DNA from: Ilyomonas sp964658445
Lineage (GTDB): Bacteria; Bacteroidota; Bacteroidia; Chitinophagales; Chitinophagaceae
Assembly (NCBI GenBank): GCA_964658445.1
Contig: CAZZZH010000001.1
Coordinates: 3,263-67,262, forward strand
Length of the DNA: 64,000 bases
Direction: 5' to 3'
Position 1 is the stretch's first letter. Each line of letters begins with the position of its first letter. Position numbers and translations under genes: made by a program. Of the stretch, positions 47,796-56,719 are shown piece by piece. The notes under the pieces are model-generated. The model was not told where the DNA came from. It searched no databases and worked only from the letters and a program-made list of their open reading frames with translations.

Positions 47796-48108
47796 AAATA
47801 GTAGAGCGATGTCGCTGCTTTATGGAGGGTAATAAGCTAAGGTGAGCAGGGAAGGCAGGCAATCGCCTGCGTGCCATCCTAAAAGTAAAATATGTGTTGA
47901 TTATCTGAATTGTTTGTTTGGTTGACAATCGTCCTTCGCCAATGATTGCCAGTACTTGTCGCCTTGTTGCTATATATGAAAAGGGTTCTTTATGCAAGTG
48001 CAAAGGCTTCGGGGTATATTAAGTGTGTTTAGCAGGGCTTAAATGACGATATTTGGAAGCGAATAAGCTTTGTGATTTTATGAATGTAAATTAATCAAAC
48101 CAGTGCTT

Positions 48109-48795
48109 ATGTCAAAGGGAAAACTGAAATCTGCCAAAGAATTAATGCCAGCCAAAGAGGTAACGGTAAAGAGCCGTTCTTACGGTGTGCATACCAGAGC
48201 AGCCAGAGGAAGCAAAACACCGGCCCGCATTAATGATGCTTTTCAAGAACAGGTGGCAAAGACGGTGGTAGTCAACAGCGTTGCCAAGCGGGTTCATGAT
48301 CTACTTAAGCATTGTGGTAAACCCTTTAAAGAAGCCATACTCTAGCAGGTGATGCTGAGCCGGATGCGGAAGGCAAAGTCTGATGATACCGTAGTGTTGC
48401 TGAAGGCATTGGAGGGACTGGAATTGAATAGCAAATATCCTTTGGAGCGGTTTGTACATTCACCAAGTTTGGAGGTGGAAAACAGTAAGAAGAAGATAAC
48501 TGTCCATTTTCATAACTCTATGCCGCCACGTATTAAGAGTACGGATACGCTGTACAGGTATGAACTGTATTTGTTGTTGCTGGCGAAAGAGTCTCAGAAT
48601 GATGTGGTGATGATGGCGGGTTCTGCGTGGATGAATGTGGGCGATAGCTCCGGAGAGATGGTGTTTACATACGATTTGCCTTTTACAGTAAAGCATTACG
48701 TGTTGTGCTTGCATTTTATGAGTGGACAGGATGGGAAGGCAACGGGTACGCTGGCGAGTAGGGGGATGAAGATTGTGGGAGTGGGAAAAATGTGA
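48109..48795 (+). pseudogene. 'VHTRA-RGS' family gene interrupted by an amber codon
   Basis: Read through one TAG (48343-48345), the frame encodes a full-length homologue of the 232-residue protein at 10739. Shared blocks are PAKEVTVKSRSYGVHTRAAR, AKRVHDLLK, MLSRMRKAKSDD and the end KHYVLCLHFMSGQDGKATGT. The stop stands exactly where the intact copy has tryptophan (LWQ versus L-stop-Q), a single TGG-to-TAG change. No other frame damage is present, so inactivation may be recent. A degraded TIR-like gene follows at once, so the two families were probably neighbours or partners. Confidence 0.8.
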
Positions 48796-49111
48796 TTGTT
48801 GAAGCCGTTGGCAGTGAATTTACCATAAGCCTACATGCAGTTGTGTTTACAGTTTATGGTTGCGGCTTCTTTTCTATCAGTGTGTGCGAGAATAAGGTAT
48901 TAGATACGATTGGGAGGTTGGTTCCTCATCCTAATTCTATTCCGGTCATGTTGTTATTATTCAAAGCGCTGCGGATTTTGGAGCGTAGTTGCCTGTTACT
49001 GTGGCGGGTTTGGAATTGGATGTGGTGACGCTGGCGTTTACTGATTTGTGTTTGATTGCTGAGCAGTTTTTGCGGAGTGTGATGAAGCAGGAAAGGTTGA
49101 TAGCAATATAG
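48792..49111 (+). pseudogene. Degenerate copy of the TIR-like gene
   Basis: The first part encodes GSEFTISLHAVVFTVYGCGF and FSIS, matching FALNFRAIVFSVYRCGFIPI of the gene at 40052. The middle, including the putative catalytic MPFELG block, is deleted. In another frame the end reads GHVVIIQSAADFGA-stop-LP and then LAFTDLCLIAEQFLRSVMKQ. The stop is TAG where the intact gene has CAG (Gln). The combination of deletion, frameshift and nonsense codon makes it a clear pseudogene. It directly abuts the amber-interrupted gene. Confidence 0.75.
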
Positions 49112-49253
49112 ATAAAATTTACTTTAGAAGTTGCGCGTAGATGCAATCGTACGCGCAGTGTAAAACGCTTTATTATATTTTGATAAACTACGGTGAGTGG
49201 GGGTGTATAAACATAGAATGATGTCAAAAAATCTCAGAAAACAGACCAACTGC

Positions 49254-49261
49254 TACTTTTG
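49254..49261 (+). promoter_or_regulatory. Candidate Bacteroidota -7 box for the eight-gene operon
   Basis: TACTTTTG matches the TAnnTTTG consensus exactly, 60 bases before the ATG at 49322. No clear TTTG -33 box is seen at the expected distance, so this is tentative. Confidence 0.35.
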
Positions 49262-49321
49262 ACTTTAATTGAATTAGAAGGGTATTTAATTAATCGCCCT
49301 CTGTTTATCAAACAGTAAATT

Positions 49322-50128
49322 ATGAAAGGATATTTAGGTTCTACATATGATTTAGCGTGTCCTTTAAGCAAAGACTTGCTTAATCACCCCGACTTTTATG
49401 AACTGAAATTTACACCAGTATTTGAATACGAGAAAGAATTAAATCTATCAGTTAAAAGTAAGATTGCAATGCTCCAAAATATTATTACATATCTAAAAAA
49501 TAGAAATATATATATTACTTTTACCGATAGAATTTATGATGAAGAAAAGGAGTGGGAAAGAAAAGATGGTCAAAATTGGAGGTATTTACCCGTAGCTGAG
49601 TTACAGGGAAATAATATTTGTGTAAACACAAGAAATATTGATTTTTTAAGTATTTATTTAAGTATAGGTCATATTTATGGGCATTTGGTGCAAAGAATGG
49701 AACCTGAAAAGTATAAGCCTATTACAGATTTTCTTGAATATCCCAAACCTCTTGATTTAAACCTAATATTAACAGAATATCGAAACAAATACAATGGTAA
49801 TTACAAAGATGATTTTTTAAAATTTGAGATTGAAGCATTCCAATATGCGAAATTTGCCTTAATAAGAGCAGGTAATGAATTTAATGAATTACTTGACTAC
49901 GCAATGAATATTTACATTGAAACAGATTTTAATGAACTCTGGAGATGGGTAACTATAAGTAATCAAAAAAGCGGACCAGATTTTATGGATGAGTTTCAAA
50001 AACTATGGTACAACAATAGGAATAAGTACGAAATAATAGAACCTAAGGAAATAGAAGTAAATGTAGTACCTGACCCTAAAGGTTCATTAGTTGTAGTAAG
50101 AGACACTATATTAGAAAATCAGTATTAA
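49322..50128 (+). CDS. IrrE/ImmA-like pseudo-metallopeptidase, first gene of accessory operon
   Basis: I do not recognise a named family. This 268-residue cytoplasmic protein has, at residues 115-123, SIGHIYGHLV. That resembles the HExGH zinc motif of ImmA/IrrE-type peptidases, except that the catalytic Glu is Ile (His117, His121). About 50 residues later FEIEAFQYAKFALI resembles the third-ligand helix (E--A--FA--L) of that family. If the comparison holds, the protein can perhaps bind metal but lacks the catalytic base, pointing to a sensor or scaffold. The N-terminal 100 residues are mixed alpha/beta. Nine bases separate it from the binding-protein gene, so it is the first gene of the operon. 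AT-rich like the genes that follow. Confidence 0.55.
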   Translation: MKGYLGSTYDLACPLSKDLLNHPDFYELKFTPVFEYEKELNLSVKSKIAMLQNIITYLKNRNIYITFTDRIYDEEKEWERKDGQNWRYLPVAELQGNNICVNTRNIDFLSIYLSIGHIYGHLVQRMEPEKYKPITDFLEYPKPLDLNLILTEYRNKYNGNYKDDFLKFEIEAFQYAKFALIRAGNEFNELLDYAMNIYIETDFNELWRWVTISNQKSGPDFMDEFQKLWYNNRNKYEIIEPKEIEVNVVPDPKGSLVVVRDTILENQY

Positions 50129-50137
50129 TCAAATAAA

Positions 50138-51127
50138 ATGAATAAAAAATCAATTGTAATTCTGTTAATCGCCATCGTTGCAATAGGTGCTGTACTGACT
50201 TATTTTTCCATGCCCAAACCAAAACCCAATCAGGTTACGGTTGGTGTTCATTCTTGGCCAGGGGGCGGTATTGTTTATATAGGACAGCAAAAGGGCTTCT
50301 TTAAAGAAGAAGGAATCGACGTAGTTGTAAAGAAGATTGAAAACTTTGATACAAAACGGGCTTCTTTAATTTCTGGTCAGATTGATATTGATGTAGCAAA
50401 CACACTTGACCAACTATTGATTTACAACGAGAATAATTTCCCCGCTCAAATTATTGGCATTACTGACCAGTCTGATGGTGGGGACGGTTTAGTTTGTAGT
50501 GAAACAATTACTGATATTCAACAATTGAAAGGAAAAACAGTTGCTTATGCAGAGGCATCCCCAAGTGATTTCTTTTTACGTTACATTTTGAAGGTAAATA
50601 ATGTTGACTTAAAAAGTGTAAATTTCAAACCCGTTGCTGATCCTCAAATTGCTGGTAATGCTGTTATTGCTAAACAGGTTGACGCTGCTGTTACTTACGA
50701 ACCTTGGCTTTCGCAAGCTGCCAAAGAAAAAGGTTTACATATCTTGATTGACACAAAAAAATACCCAACCCTTATTCCTGGGCTTTTAATAGCGAATGGC
50801 GATAAGGTAATAGCTGATAAAGAAACTTACGCTAAGTTTTTAAGAGCATGGTTCAAAGCAGCTGATTACTATTATTCTCATAAAGAAGAATCTCTAAAAA
50901 TTATTTCCGAAGGAATGGGAATGAAAGTAGAAGATGTAAAAGACATTCTTTCTGTAGTTGACATTCAAACAAAAGACCTGAATAGAAAACTGATTGACAA
51001 ATCAACGCCAAACAATCTTTACGATTTGCTGACTAACATAAATGTCTTTTGGAAAGACAATGGGTTTATTAAAAAAAATCTTGACACAAAAAAAATGGTA
51101 AATTCAGAAATGATCCAACAGAATTAA
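50138..51127 (+). CDS. NitT/TauT-type ABC transporter substrate-binding protein
   Basis: This 329-residue protein of the SsuA/TauA/NMT1-like fold starts with an uncleaved-looking membrane anchor (SIVILLIAIVAIGAVLTYFS; no lipobox cysteine). The mature domain reads VTVGVHSWPGGGIVYIGQQK, GFFKEEGIDVVVKK, the hinge region LKGKTVAYAEASPSDFFL and DAAVTYEPWLSQAAKEKG, all typical of the family that binds sulfonates, nitrate, thiamine precursors and similar small molecules. The ligand cannot be deduced. It faces the periplasm and delivers substrate to the permease encoded eight bases downstream. Confidence 0.88.
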   Translation: MNKKSIVILLIAIVAIGAVLTYFSMPKPKPNQVTVGVHSWPGGGIVYIGQQKGFFKEEGIDVVVKKIENFDTKRASLISGQIDIDVANTLDQLLIYNENNFPAQIIGITDQSDGGDGLVCSETITDIQQLKGKTVAYAEASPSDFFLRYILKVNNVDLKSVNFKPVADPQIAGNAVIAKQVDAAVTYEPWLSQAAKEKGLHILIDTKKYPTLIPGLLIANGDKVIADKETYAKFLRAWFKAADYYYSHKEESLKIISEGMGMKVEDVKDILSVVDIQTKDLNRKLIDKSTPNNLYDLLTNINVFWKDNGFIKKNLDTKKMVNSEMIQQN

Positions 51128-51134
51128 ATTCAGA

Positions 51135-51884
51135 ATGAAAGTAAATAAAGCAATTTATCCAATAGCCTTACTAATAACATTGGTGGGGCTTTGGTATTTT
51201 TTTACTGATATATACGGAATTAGAGAAATCTTTCTGCCAAGCCCTGAAAAAACTTTTCGGGCATTGCTTGATTTATTTCAGGAGCCTGAATTTTGGATTG
51301 ACTTAGGCAGTAGTTGGTATAGAGTAATTTTGGGATTCGCCATTTCCTTTTTTATTGCCTATCCTGTTGCTCTACTTTCGTTATGGAATAATACTTTCCG
51401 TGATAATGTCTTTTATGTTGTAGAATTTTTTCGTTATCTACCGGTGCCGGTATTTATTCCAATCACAATTTTGTGGTTCGGTATTGACGATATGAGCAAA
51501 ATTGTGATTATTGTTTTAGGAACTTTTGCTCAAATGATTCCGATGTTTTATGATTCAGCAATAGTAGTTGAAAAAAAATATGATTCGTTCAATTATGCTT
51601 TAAAATGGAGTAAGTGGAGTTATATTGAAAATGTGGTAATGAAAGGAAGTGCTCCGAATATTCTAGACAATTCAAGAATCTGTTTGGGTTGGGCTTGGAC
51701 TTACCTGATAGTAGCTGAGATTGTTGGAGCAGAACACGGAATAGGATATGCAATGATTAGAGCACAGCGTTACTTAGCAACTGATAAAATTTTTGCTTAT
51801 ATCATTGTAATTGGGTTAATAGGTATTTTGACTGACAGAACCTTTGTGTATTTGAGGAAACGAATTTATTCATGGCACAGATAG
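51135..51884 (+). CDS. NitT/TauT-type ABC transporter permease
   Basis: This 249-residue inner-membrane protein has about six transmembrane helices (IYPIALLITLVGLWYFF at the start; VIIVLGTFAQMIPMFY; IFAYIIVIGLIGIL). The family pattern LPSPEKTFRALLDLF is present, with the SsuC/TauC helix IVVEKKYDSFNYALKWSKWS and the coupling/EAA segment GSAPNILDNSRICLGWAWTY followed by LIVAEIVGAEHGIGYAM. It forms the channel with the ATPase. Its 3' end overlaps the ATPase start by 13 bases, indicating coupled translation. Confidence 0.88.
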   Translation: MKVNKAIYPIALLITLVGLWYFFTDIYGIREIFLPSPEKTFRALLDLFQEPEFWIDLGSSWYRVILGFAISFFIAYPVALLSLWNNTFRDNVFYVVEFFRYLPVPVFIPITILWFGIDDMSKIVIIVLGTFAQMIPMFYDSAIVVEKKYDSFNYALKWSKWSYIENVVMKGSAPNILDNSRICLGWAWTYLIVAEIVGAEHGIGYAMIRAQRYLATDKIFAYIIVIGLIGILTDRTFVYLRKRIYSWHR

Positions 51885-52597
51885 CTTTTCAGAATATATC
51901 GCTTTCATTTGGCATTGTTGTTGAGGATTTCAATCTTTTAATTAATGAAGGTGAGATAGTAACATTTTTTGGTCCTTCCGGTTGTGGCAAAAGTTCAATA
52001 ATGAAACTGGTGTTGGGAATAAACGTTCCAACTAAAGGTACAGTCAAAATAGGAAGTATAATTGCCGGACAATACAAAAGAGCAATTTCCTACGTGCCAC
52101 AAGATAATGAATTGCTTCCATGGCTTACTGTGAAAGCAAATATTGAAGTCTGGTCAGAGCGTTCTGCTAATGACAGCTTTTCTACAAGTGAGGTATTAAA
52201 AATGGTTGACCTTCACAATCATGCTGAGAAATTACCAAGTATGCTTTCAGGTGGAATGGCAAGGAGAACTGCATTGGCAAGAGGTTTGGCAACTAAATCG
52301 GAGGTTCTATGTTTTGATGAGGCTATGGTTGGAATTGAAAAAACGATGCGGTATAAACTGCTTACGAGTATGCGTAGCTATATAAAGAACACCAATGCAA
52401 CGGCAATTTTTATTAGTCATGATTACGAGGAAACAATTTTGTTGTCAGACAAAATAATTGTTTTTTCAGCACCGCCTACATCAATTCTAAAAACCATTGA
52501 TGTTTCTAATTTGATTAGTGGTCTACAAAGGGATAATCTGTTTCTAGCTTCTTTTAAATTTAAGGAAATTTATAATCAAATGCTGATTACATGTTGA
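51872..52597 (+). CDS. ABC transporter ATPase, NitT/TauT type, with atypical Walker B and D-loop
   Basis: This 241-residue ATPase has Walker A FFGPSGCGKSS, the Q-loop VPQDNELLPWLTV, the ABC signature LSGGMARRTALARGLA, Walker B EVLCFDEAM and the H-loop FISHDYEE. The Walker B usually reads LLLDEPF in this family; here it is CFDEAM, although the catalytic Glu is kept. The D-loop is VGIEKTMR instead of SALD. It energises the permease encoded just upstream; the start codon overlaps the permease gene and its stop overlaps the start of the kinase-like gene by seven bases. Confidence 0.87.
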   Translation: MAQIAFQNISLSFGIVVEDFNLLINEGEIVTFFGPSGCGKSSIMKLVLGINVPTKGTVKIGSIIAGQYKRAISYVPQDNELLPWLTVKANIEVWSERSANDSFSTSEVLKMVDLHNHAEKLPSMLSGGMARRTALARGLATKSEVLCFDEAMVGIEKTMRYKLLTSMRSYIKNTNATAIFISHDYEETILLSDKIIVFSAPPTSILKTIDVSNLISGLQRDNLFLASFKFKEIYNQMLITC

Positions 52598-55500
52598 TAG
52601 ATATTCGCAATGAGTCAAGGATTGATTTGAAGTCAAGATTCACTGATGTATTTCTGTATGTTTCCAAAAAACTTCAAAAAAATGGAATTTGGATTGATGA
52701 CAAAGAAGGGAAAATTGAAATAAAAGGCAAAACAAGATTACAAGAATTATTTGAGTACACTTTAAAGAATTTAGGAGTTATATATGGCTACTTTGCCGAG
52801 TATGAACCTAATAACAACGAAGTAAGATACTTCTTAGTAGATAGCAGAAATTCACTAATAGCTGATGCCTCCAACTTTAAACCACCGTATATTCCTTATT
52901 TTAAAGGAGATAATTCTGATCTTTTTCTCAATTCAATACATAATAATTTAGAAACCAAATTTTTATCTATACTAAGAGCACCGAAAATATATCAACACTT
53001 ACCTCTTCAACCTCAAAACAATTCGAATTGTAATTTAATTTCTGATAGATATCTAAACTGCTATATACCTTGCAAAATTAAAAGGGAAAATGATTATTAT
53101 GTTGTGTTATACGATGAAATCGTCTTTTTTAAATTTGCTTTTTCTTACATAACTGAAAGGGACATTTTTACTTCCGATAATATTTCTTTTAATTCATTGC
53201 TTTACTTGGTAAAGTTTGCTTTGAGTATAGAACAAAAGCTTGGACTAGAATCACTACATTGTATGTTAAAGCTTATTCCAAACAAAGCGAATTGGAATAC
53301 GGTAGACGAAATCAAATTAAGAGATAAGATCCATGAAAGGATAACAGGATTTTTTGATAAAGAATGGAAAGAACGAGTAATTACTTTAGTTAAAGAAATA
53401 GTTGAGGAATTATTAAAACAGTATGTAGATGATGAAATTTATTTCAACTTTTCTAATGAAGAAAAAAAAGTGAAAGTATTAAAGCATATTGCAAGATTTG
53501 ATATTGAAGCTTCTCTTTTTCTTTACTGGCCACATGATATTTTTGTATTTCCCCTTTATACACAATCTGATACCCCAGTTCTAAAAACAAAATTTGTTAA
53601 TCCAGAATTTGAGATTAATGTTTACTCTCCCATAGTATTAGTTTTATACATACAGACTCTTAATGAATTAAAGCCACCAAAATATGACGAAGATGAGGAA
53701 TCTATTGATGGTTTTCAATTAACAAAAGAAATTATAAAGCAGTTCGCTCAAAGATTAATACAGGAAGAATATTTTAAAAATGTAATACAGAAAGAATTGC
53801 AACCGGCAGCTATCCGTGCTGCTATTTCCCAAGTTATGGCCCGCAATACCAGCCACAATATAGGGGCACACGTAATGAACAAGCTGATAAGTAATCTTCG
53901 GGAAATCGCTTTGATACAAAATCCTGAAGCAAATCAGAATTATCAGTCTACTCAAACACTAGTGCAACTCTATGCTGACGTTGTAAAAAAAATAGAAAAT
54001 AATATCGCATTTAAAGAGTTTCGGTCTGAAGCGATTAAAAATGAGATACTCTTAGACCAGATTGCCATTTTCAATAACTACGTGAAATGCCGAATGGATT
54101 ATTTGGCAGATGTTTCATTTGGCACACCATTAATGCAAACCAACAAATATGCATATGCTGATTTGTTTAAAGAATTTGATAAAGTTAGGTTGCTGCTGGA
54201 CTACATTTCAGGCTTGGGTGAAAACTTTAAATACGAAATACAGTTTGAGTACAATGATAAGCCGATGAGTGATGAAAATGACCTGCCTATAGCTATACCC
54301 AATGATATATTAGGAATGCAGGCTTTTTTCAATATTCTGGAAAACATTATCCGTAATACAGCCAAACACGGCAAACAGAAACTTCCAATCACCACTTTCA
54401 CCGTAAATTTTATTGATACATCCGAAAATTCAACAGGAGGGGAGCAAAACAGTCTTAATGATTACATAGCTGTAGAAGTATACGATAATATTCCGGTAGA
54501 AGGAAGCGGAAGATATTTGACAGACGAAGAGCAAAAAGAATATAAAAGGGTAATGGGTTCTACTCCTGTAGCTTTTTTCCGTGAAATAGATACGCTGGTT
54601 TTTTCGCAGAATAGAAGGATAAATACCGACATTTTAAAAGACAATCAACTTCGCTCTGGTGCATTGGGAGTAGTAGAGATGGATGCCTCGGCAGCTTACC
54701 TGCGCAAAAGAGATGTAAGTCTTATAAACCACGACAATTATACTGTGCGCTATGATGAATCATGGTGCGCAGACAGTATAAAGGCTCAAAGTAATTTAAA
54801 AGAACGAGGAACGGACTGCCGCCATTTTTTGAAAGCTTTTAAAAAAAATAATGGTAAGGATATAGATAACAATCCTGTTTTTGTTCTGGGTTATCGCTTT
54901 TTTCTTTTACGACCTGAGTTGGTTTTGATTGTTACAAATGTTGGATTAGATACAGATAAAAATCAGGATTATGTCAAAGAGTTAAAAAAGCAGGGCATTT
55001 GGATTGTAAAGCCAGATGATTTTGAAGAACACTTAGGGAAAAGTAAGGTATATAACCATGAGTTTGTGATAATTGACAACACTATACAACTATCCAAAGT
55101 CGAATCGACACTAGGAACTCAAAATAGCACCAAAGCAGAAATTAGCTTAACCGAAGATTATAAGAGCTTATTGTCATTAAGAATTCTGGCGGTAGATAAT
55201 TCAGAACTAAACAGTTTTTTTGATGAAATAATAAGTGATGATAAAAAGGATTGGCAGCAAAGAGTCGAAAAATTTTGTTGGGAAAAATGGTCTGATATTG
55301 TCAAGCAGACTTATCCATGTGAGAAGAAAGTACATGAAGGCACATGTACAAACACTTGGAGTGTAGGTAGTAGTTACAATCCTCGGGTTTGTAAAAGCAT
55401 TGTACTGCTGAATCATTCAGATTCTTTCGATTCTGATTCTAAGGAAGATTTCTTTACAATGGAAAATTTATCAAGCAAAGGATTTTATTCGCTTCCCAAT

Positions 55501-56043
55501 GCCATGAGGTATAAAGACCTTACTGAATACTTAAGCGATCTACGTAAAGATAAAATCACAAAGGCAAAGCTATTAGATAGTGCAGTTTATAAAATCTTAG
55601 TAATCGATGAGCGAATTCAATCAGCAAGTAAAACAGAAACTTTTAAGGGTACAAAGCTCATAGAATACTTTAAAGCAATGAGAATTACTGTTCCTGAATT
55701 GGATTTTGCTACTATAAACATTGATTCAGTTTGGCAAAAAGAGTTTGATATTCTTTTTAATAATGATAATCTACGAAAATACGATTTTGTATTAATCCAT
55801 TTTAGCCTATTGGAAAGACGTTATTCTTCATCAGAAAGAGATAAAGAAATAAGAGAATTGTTAGAAAGCAAATCAGGTAAAACTAAAGTAATAATCACGA
55901 GTGGCAGGGGTATTCCAAAAGGTTTACCTTCCCAGGTAAGTTTCGTAAATCTTTCTTCAGTAATAGCAGCTTTTATAGAAGTTCGTAGTAAATATGCTAT
56001 TAGTAATCTGTTGAATTCAGCAAGAAAAGCAAATTTAGTATGA
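52591..56043 (+). CDS. Large histidine-kinase-like GHKL protein with C-terminal pseudo-receiver
   Basis: This 1150-residue soluble protein has an unrecognised N-terminal half. At residues 416-430 MARNTSHNIGAHVMNKL looks like a divergent H-box (His422 or His427) on a dimerisation helix. A GHKL ATPase domain follows: N-box FFNILENIIRNTAKHGKQ (Asn581-), G1 VEVYDNIPVEG (Asp632) and a degenerate G2 LRSGALGVVEMDASAAYL near 688-705. The C-terminus (about 1000-1130; YKILVIDERIQS, DFVLIHFSLLER, TKVIITSGRG) has receiver-like strands but no phospho-acceptor aspartate. I infer a sensor kinase or GHKL switch working with the receiver protein at 56720. Stop overlaps the next start by four bases (ATGA). Confidence 0.65.
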   Translation: MLIDIRNESRIDLKSRFTDVFLYVSKKLQKNGIWIDDKEGKIEIKGKTRLQELFEYTLKNLGVIYGYFAEYEPNNNEVRYFLVDSRNSLIADASNFKPPYIPYFKGDNSDLFLNSIHNNLETKFLSILRAPKIYQHLPLQPQNNSNCNLISDRYLNCYIPCKIKRENDYYVVLYDEIVFFKFAFSYITERDIFTSDNISFNSLLYLVKFALSIEQKLGLESLHCMLKLIPNKANWNTVDEIKLRDKIHERITGFFDKEWKERVITLVKEIVEELLKQYVDDEIYFNFSNEEKKVKVLKHIARFDIEASLFLYWPHDIFVFPLYTQSDTPVLKTKFVNPEFEINVYSPIVLVLYIQTLNELKPPKYDEDEESIDGFQLTKEIIKQFAQRLIQEEYFKNVIQKELQPAAIRAAISQVMARNTSHNIGAHVMNKLISNLREIALIQNPEANQNYQSTQTLVQLYADVVKKIENNIAFKEFRSEAIKNEILLDQIAIFNNYVKCRMDYLADVSFGTPLMQTNKYAYADLFKEFDKVRLLLDYISGLGENFKYEIQFEYNDKPMSDENDLPIAIPNDILGMQAFFNILENIIRNTAKHGKQKLPITTFTVNFIDTSENSTGGEQNSLNDYIAVEVYDNIPVEGSGRYLTDEEQKEYKRVMGSTPVAFFREIDTLVFSQNRRINTDILKDNQLRSGALGVVEMDASAAYLRKRDVSLINHDNYTVRYDESWCADSIKAQSNLKERGTDCRHFLKAFKKNNGKDIDNNPVFVLGYRFFLLRPELVLIVTNVGLDTDKNQDYVKELKKQGIWIVKPDDFEEHLGKSKVYNHEFVIIDNTIQLSKVESTLGTQNSTKAEISLTEDYKSLLSLRILAVDNSELNSFFDEIISDDKKDWQQRVEKFCWEKWSDIVKQTYPCEKKVHEGTCTNTWSVGSSYNPRVCKSIVLLNHSDSFDSDSKEDFFTMENLSSKGFYSLPNAMRYKDLTEYLSDLRKDKITKAKLLDSAVYKILVIDERIQSASKTETFKGTKLIEYFKAMRITVPELDFATINIDSVWQKEFDILFNNDNLRKYDFVLIHFSLLERRYSSSERDKEIRELLESKSGKTKVIITSGRGIPKGLPSQVSFVNLSSVIAAFIEVRSKYAISNLLNSARKANLV

Positions 56044-56717
56044 AAGAAAAAAGGCTATTTGTTACCACCAGTCTGCCAAAAATAGAAACGATGTATAGTC
56101 AAGATAACTATGAGAATGAAATGGATTATGTGAATGCCAACTTGCAATCATTTCCAAAGGAGTTTGAAGGTAGTGATGGATGTAAAATAATATTGCTTGA
56201 AGATACCTTTACTGATTGGAAAAGTTATTCTTTGGAAAAGCAAACTGATTATATATTAGTTCATGCTACCTCTTCAGAAAATGTCAAAAGCATAATAGAA
56301 GATTTTGTAAGCAGTGGCATAAAAGCAATATATGGCTCACATAACTTAGGAAAACCTCACGATAAGGTATATCGATTTTTATTATCAGAAAATAAGAACT
56401 TTAACCAGCTTATTGATGAATTATTTCCTTCAGTGGCTATTGTAAAGCCTGACGGATCAAAAGCAATTATTTACAAAGAAGAAGCTCGTAAGGCTTACCG
56501 CCAACTATATAAATCTATAACCCTTGCCTATATTAAGAGAAAAAATGAGAGTGATCATTTAGAAGAAAAAGCGGATATTGAAAATACATTGCAAGAGTTA
56601 GATAATTTTTTTCAAAATGATTTTGAAATTCAGATACCGAATGAAGCAAGCCCAGATGAAATTTACGAATATCTAACATCAAATCATTCAGTCATTGAAG
56701 GAAAACTATTTGATTAA
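56040..56717 (+). CDS. Unknown 225-residue protein of the accessory operon
   Basis: No family recognised. The N-terminal 130 residues look alpha/beta (KRLFVTTSLPKIETMY, GCKIILLEDTFTDWKSYSLE, DYILVHATSSENVKSIIEDF, SGIKAIYGSHNLGKPH). The order of strands is loosely receiver-like, but the usual acidic pocket is missing. The C-terminal part is a charged helix (RKNESDHLEEKADIENTLQE). It overlaps the kinase-like gene and is followed after two bases by the receiver gene, so it belongs to the same translational unit. It may act as an adaptor between kinase and receiver; this is inference. Confidence 0.6.
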   Translation: MKEKRLFVTTSLPKIETMYSQDNYENEMDYVNANLQSFPKEFEGSDGCKIILLEDTFTDWKSYSLEKQTDYILVHATSSENVKSIIEDFVSSGIKAIYGSHNLGKPHDKVYRFLLSENKNFNQLIDELFPSVAIVKPDGSKAIIYKEEARKAYRQLYKSITLAYIKRKNESDHLEEKADIENTLQELDNFFQNDFEIQIPNEASPDEIYEYLTSNHSVIEGKLFD

Positions 56718-56719
56718 AT

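Larger units (their letters stand above)
47383..48108. other. Non-coding region with relics of copied genes
   Basis: It contains the 3' relic of the TIR-like gene (47576-47650) and the second hairpin element (47775-47795). It marks the left side of the accessory region. No intact gene is seen. Confidence 0.5.

Noticed and set aside
48343..48345. Programmed amber readthrough or a recoded amino acid
   Set aside because: The codon replaces an ordinary tryptophan, there is no visible recoding element, and neighbouring sequence is also decayed; simple nonsense mutation is more economical.
50138..52597. The transporter genes read as a plain nitrate or sulfonate uptake operon
   Set aside because: Overlapping translation with kinase-like, receiver and unknown genes on both sides argues for a larger unit; the ligand cannot be deduced.
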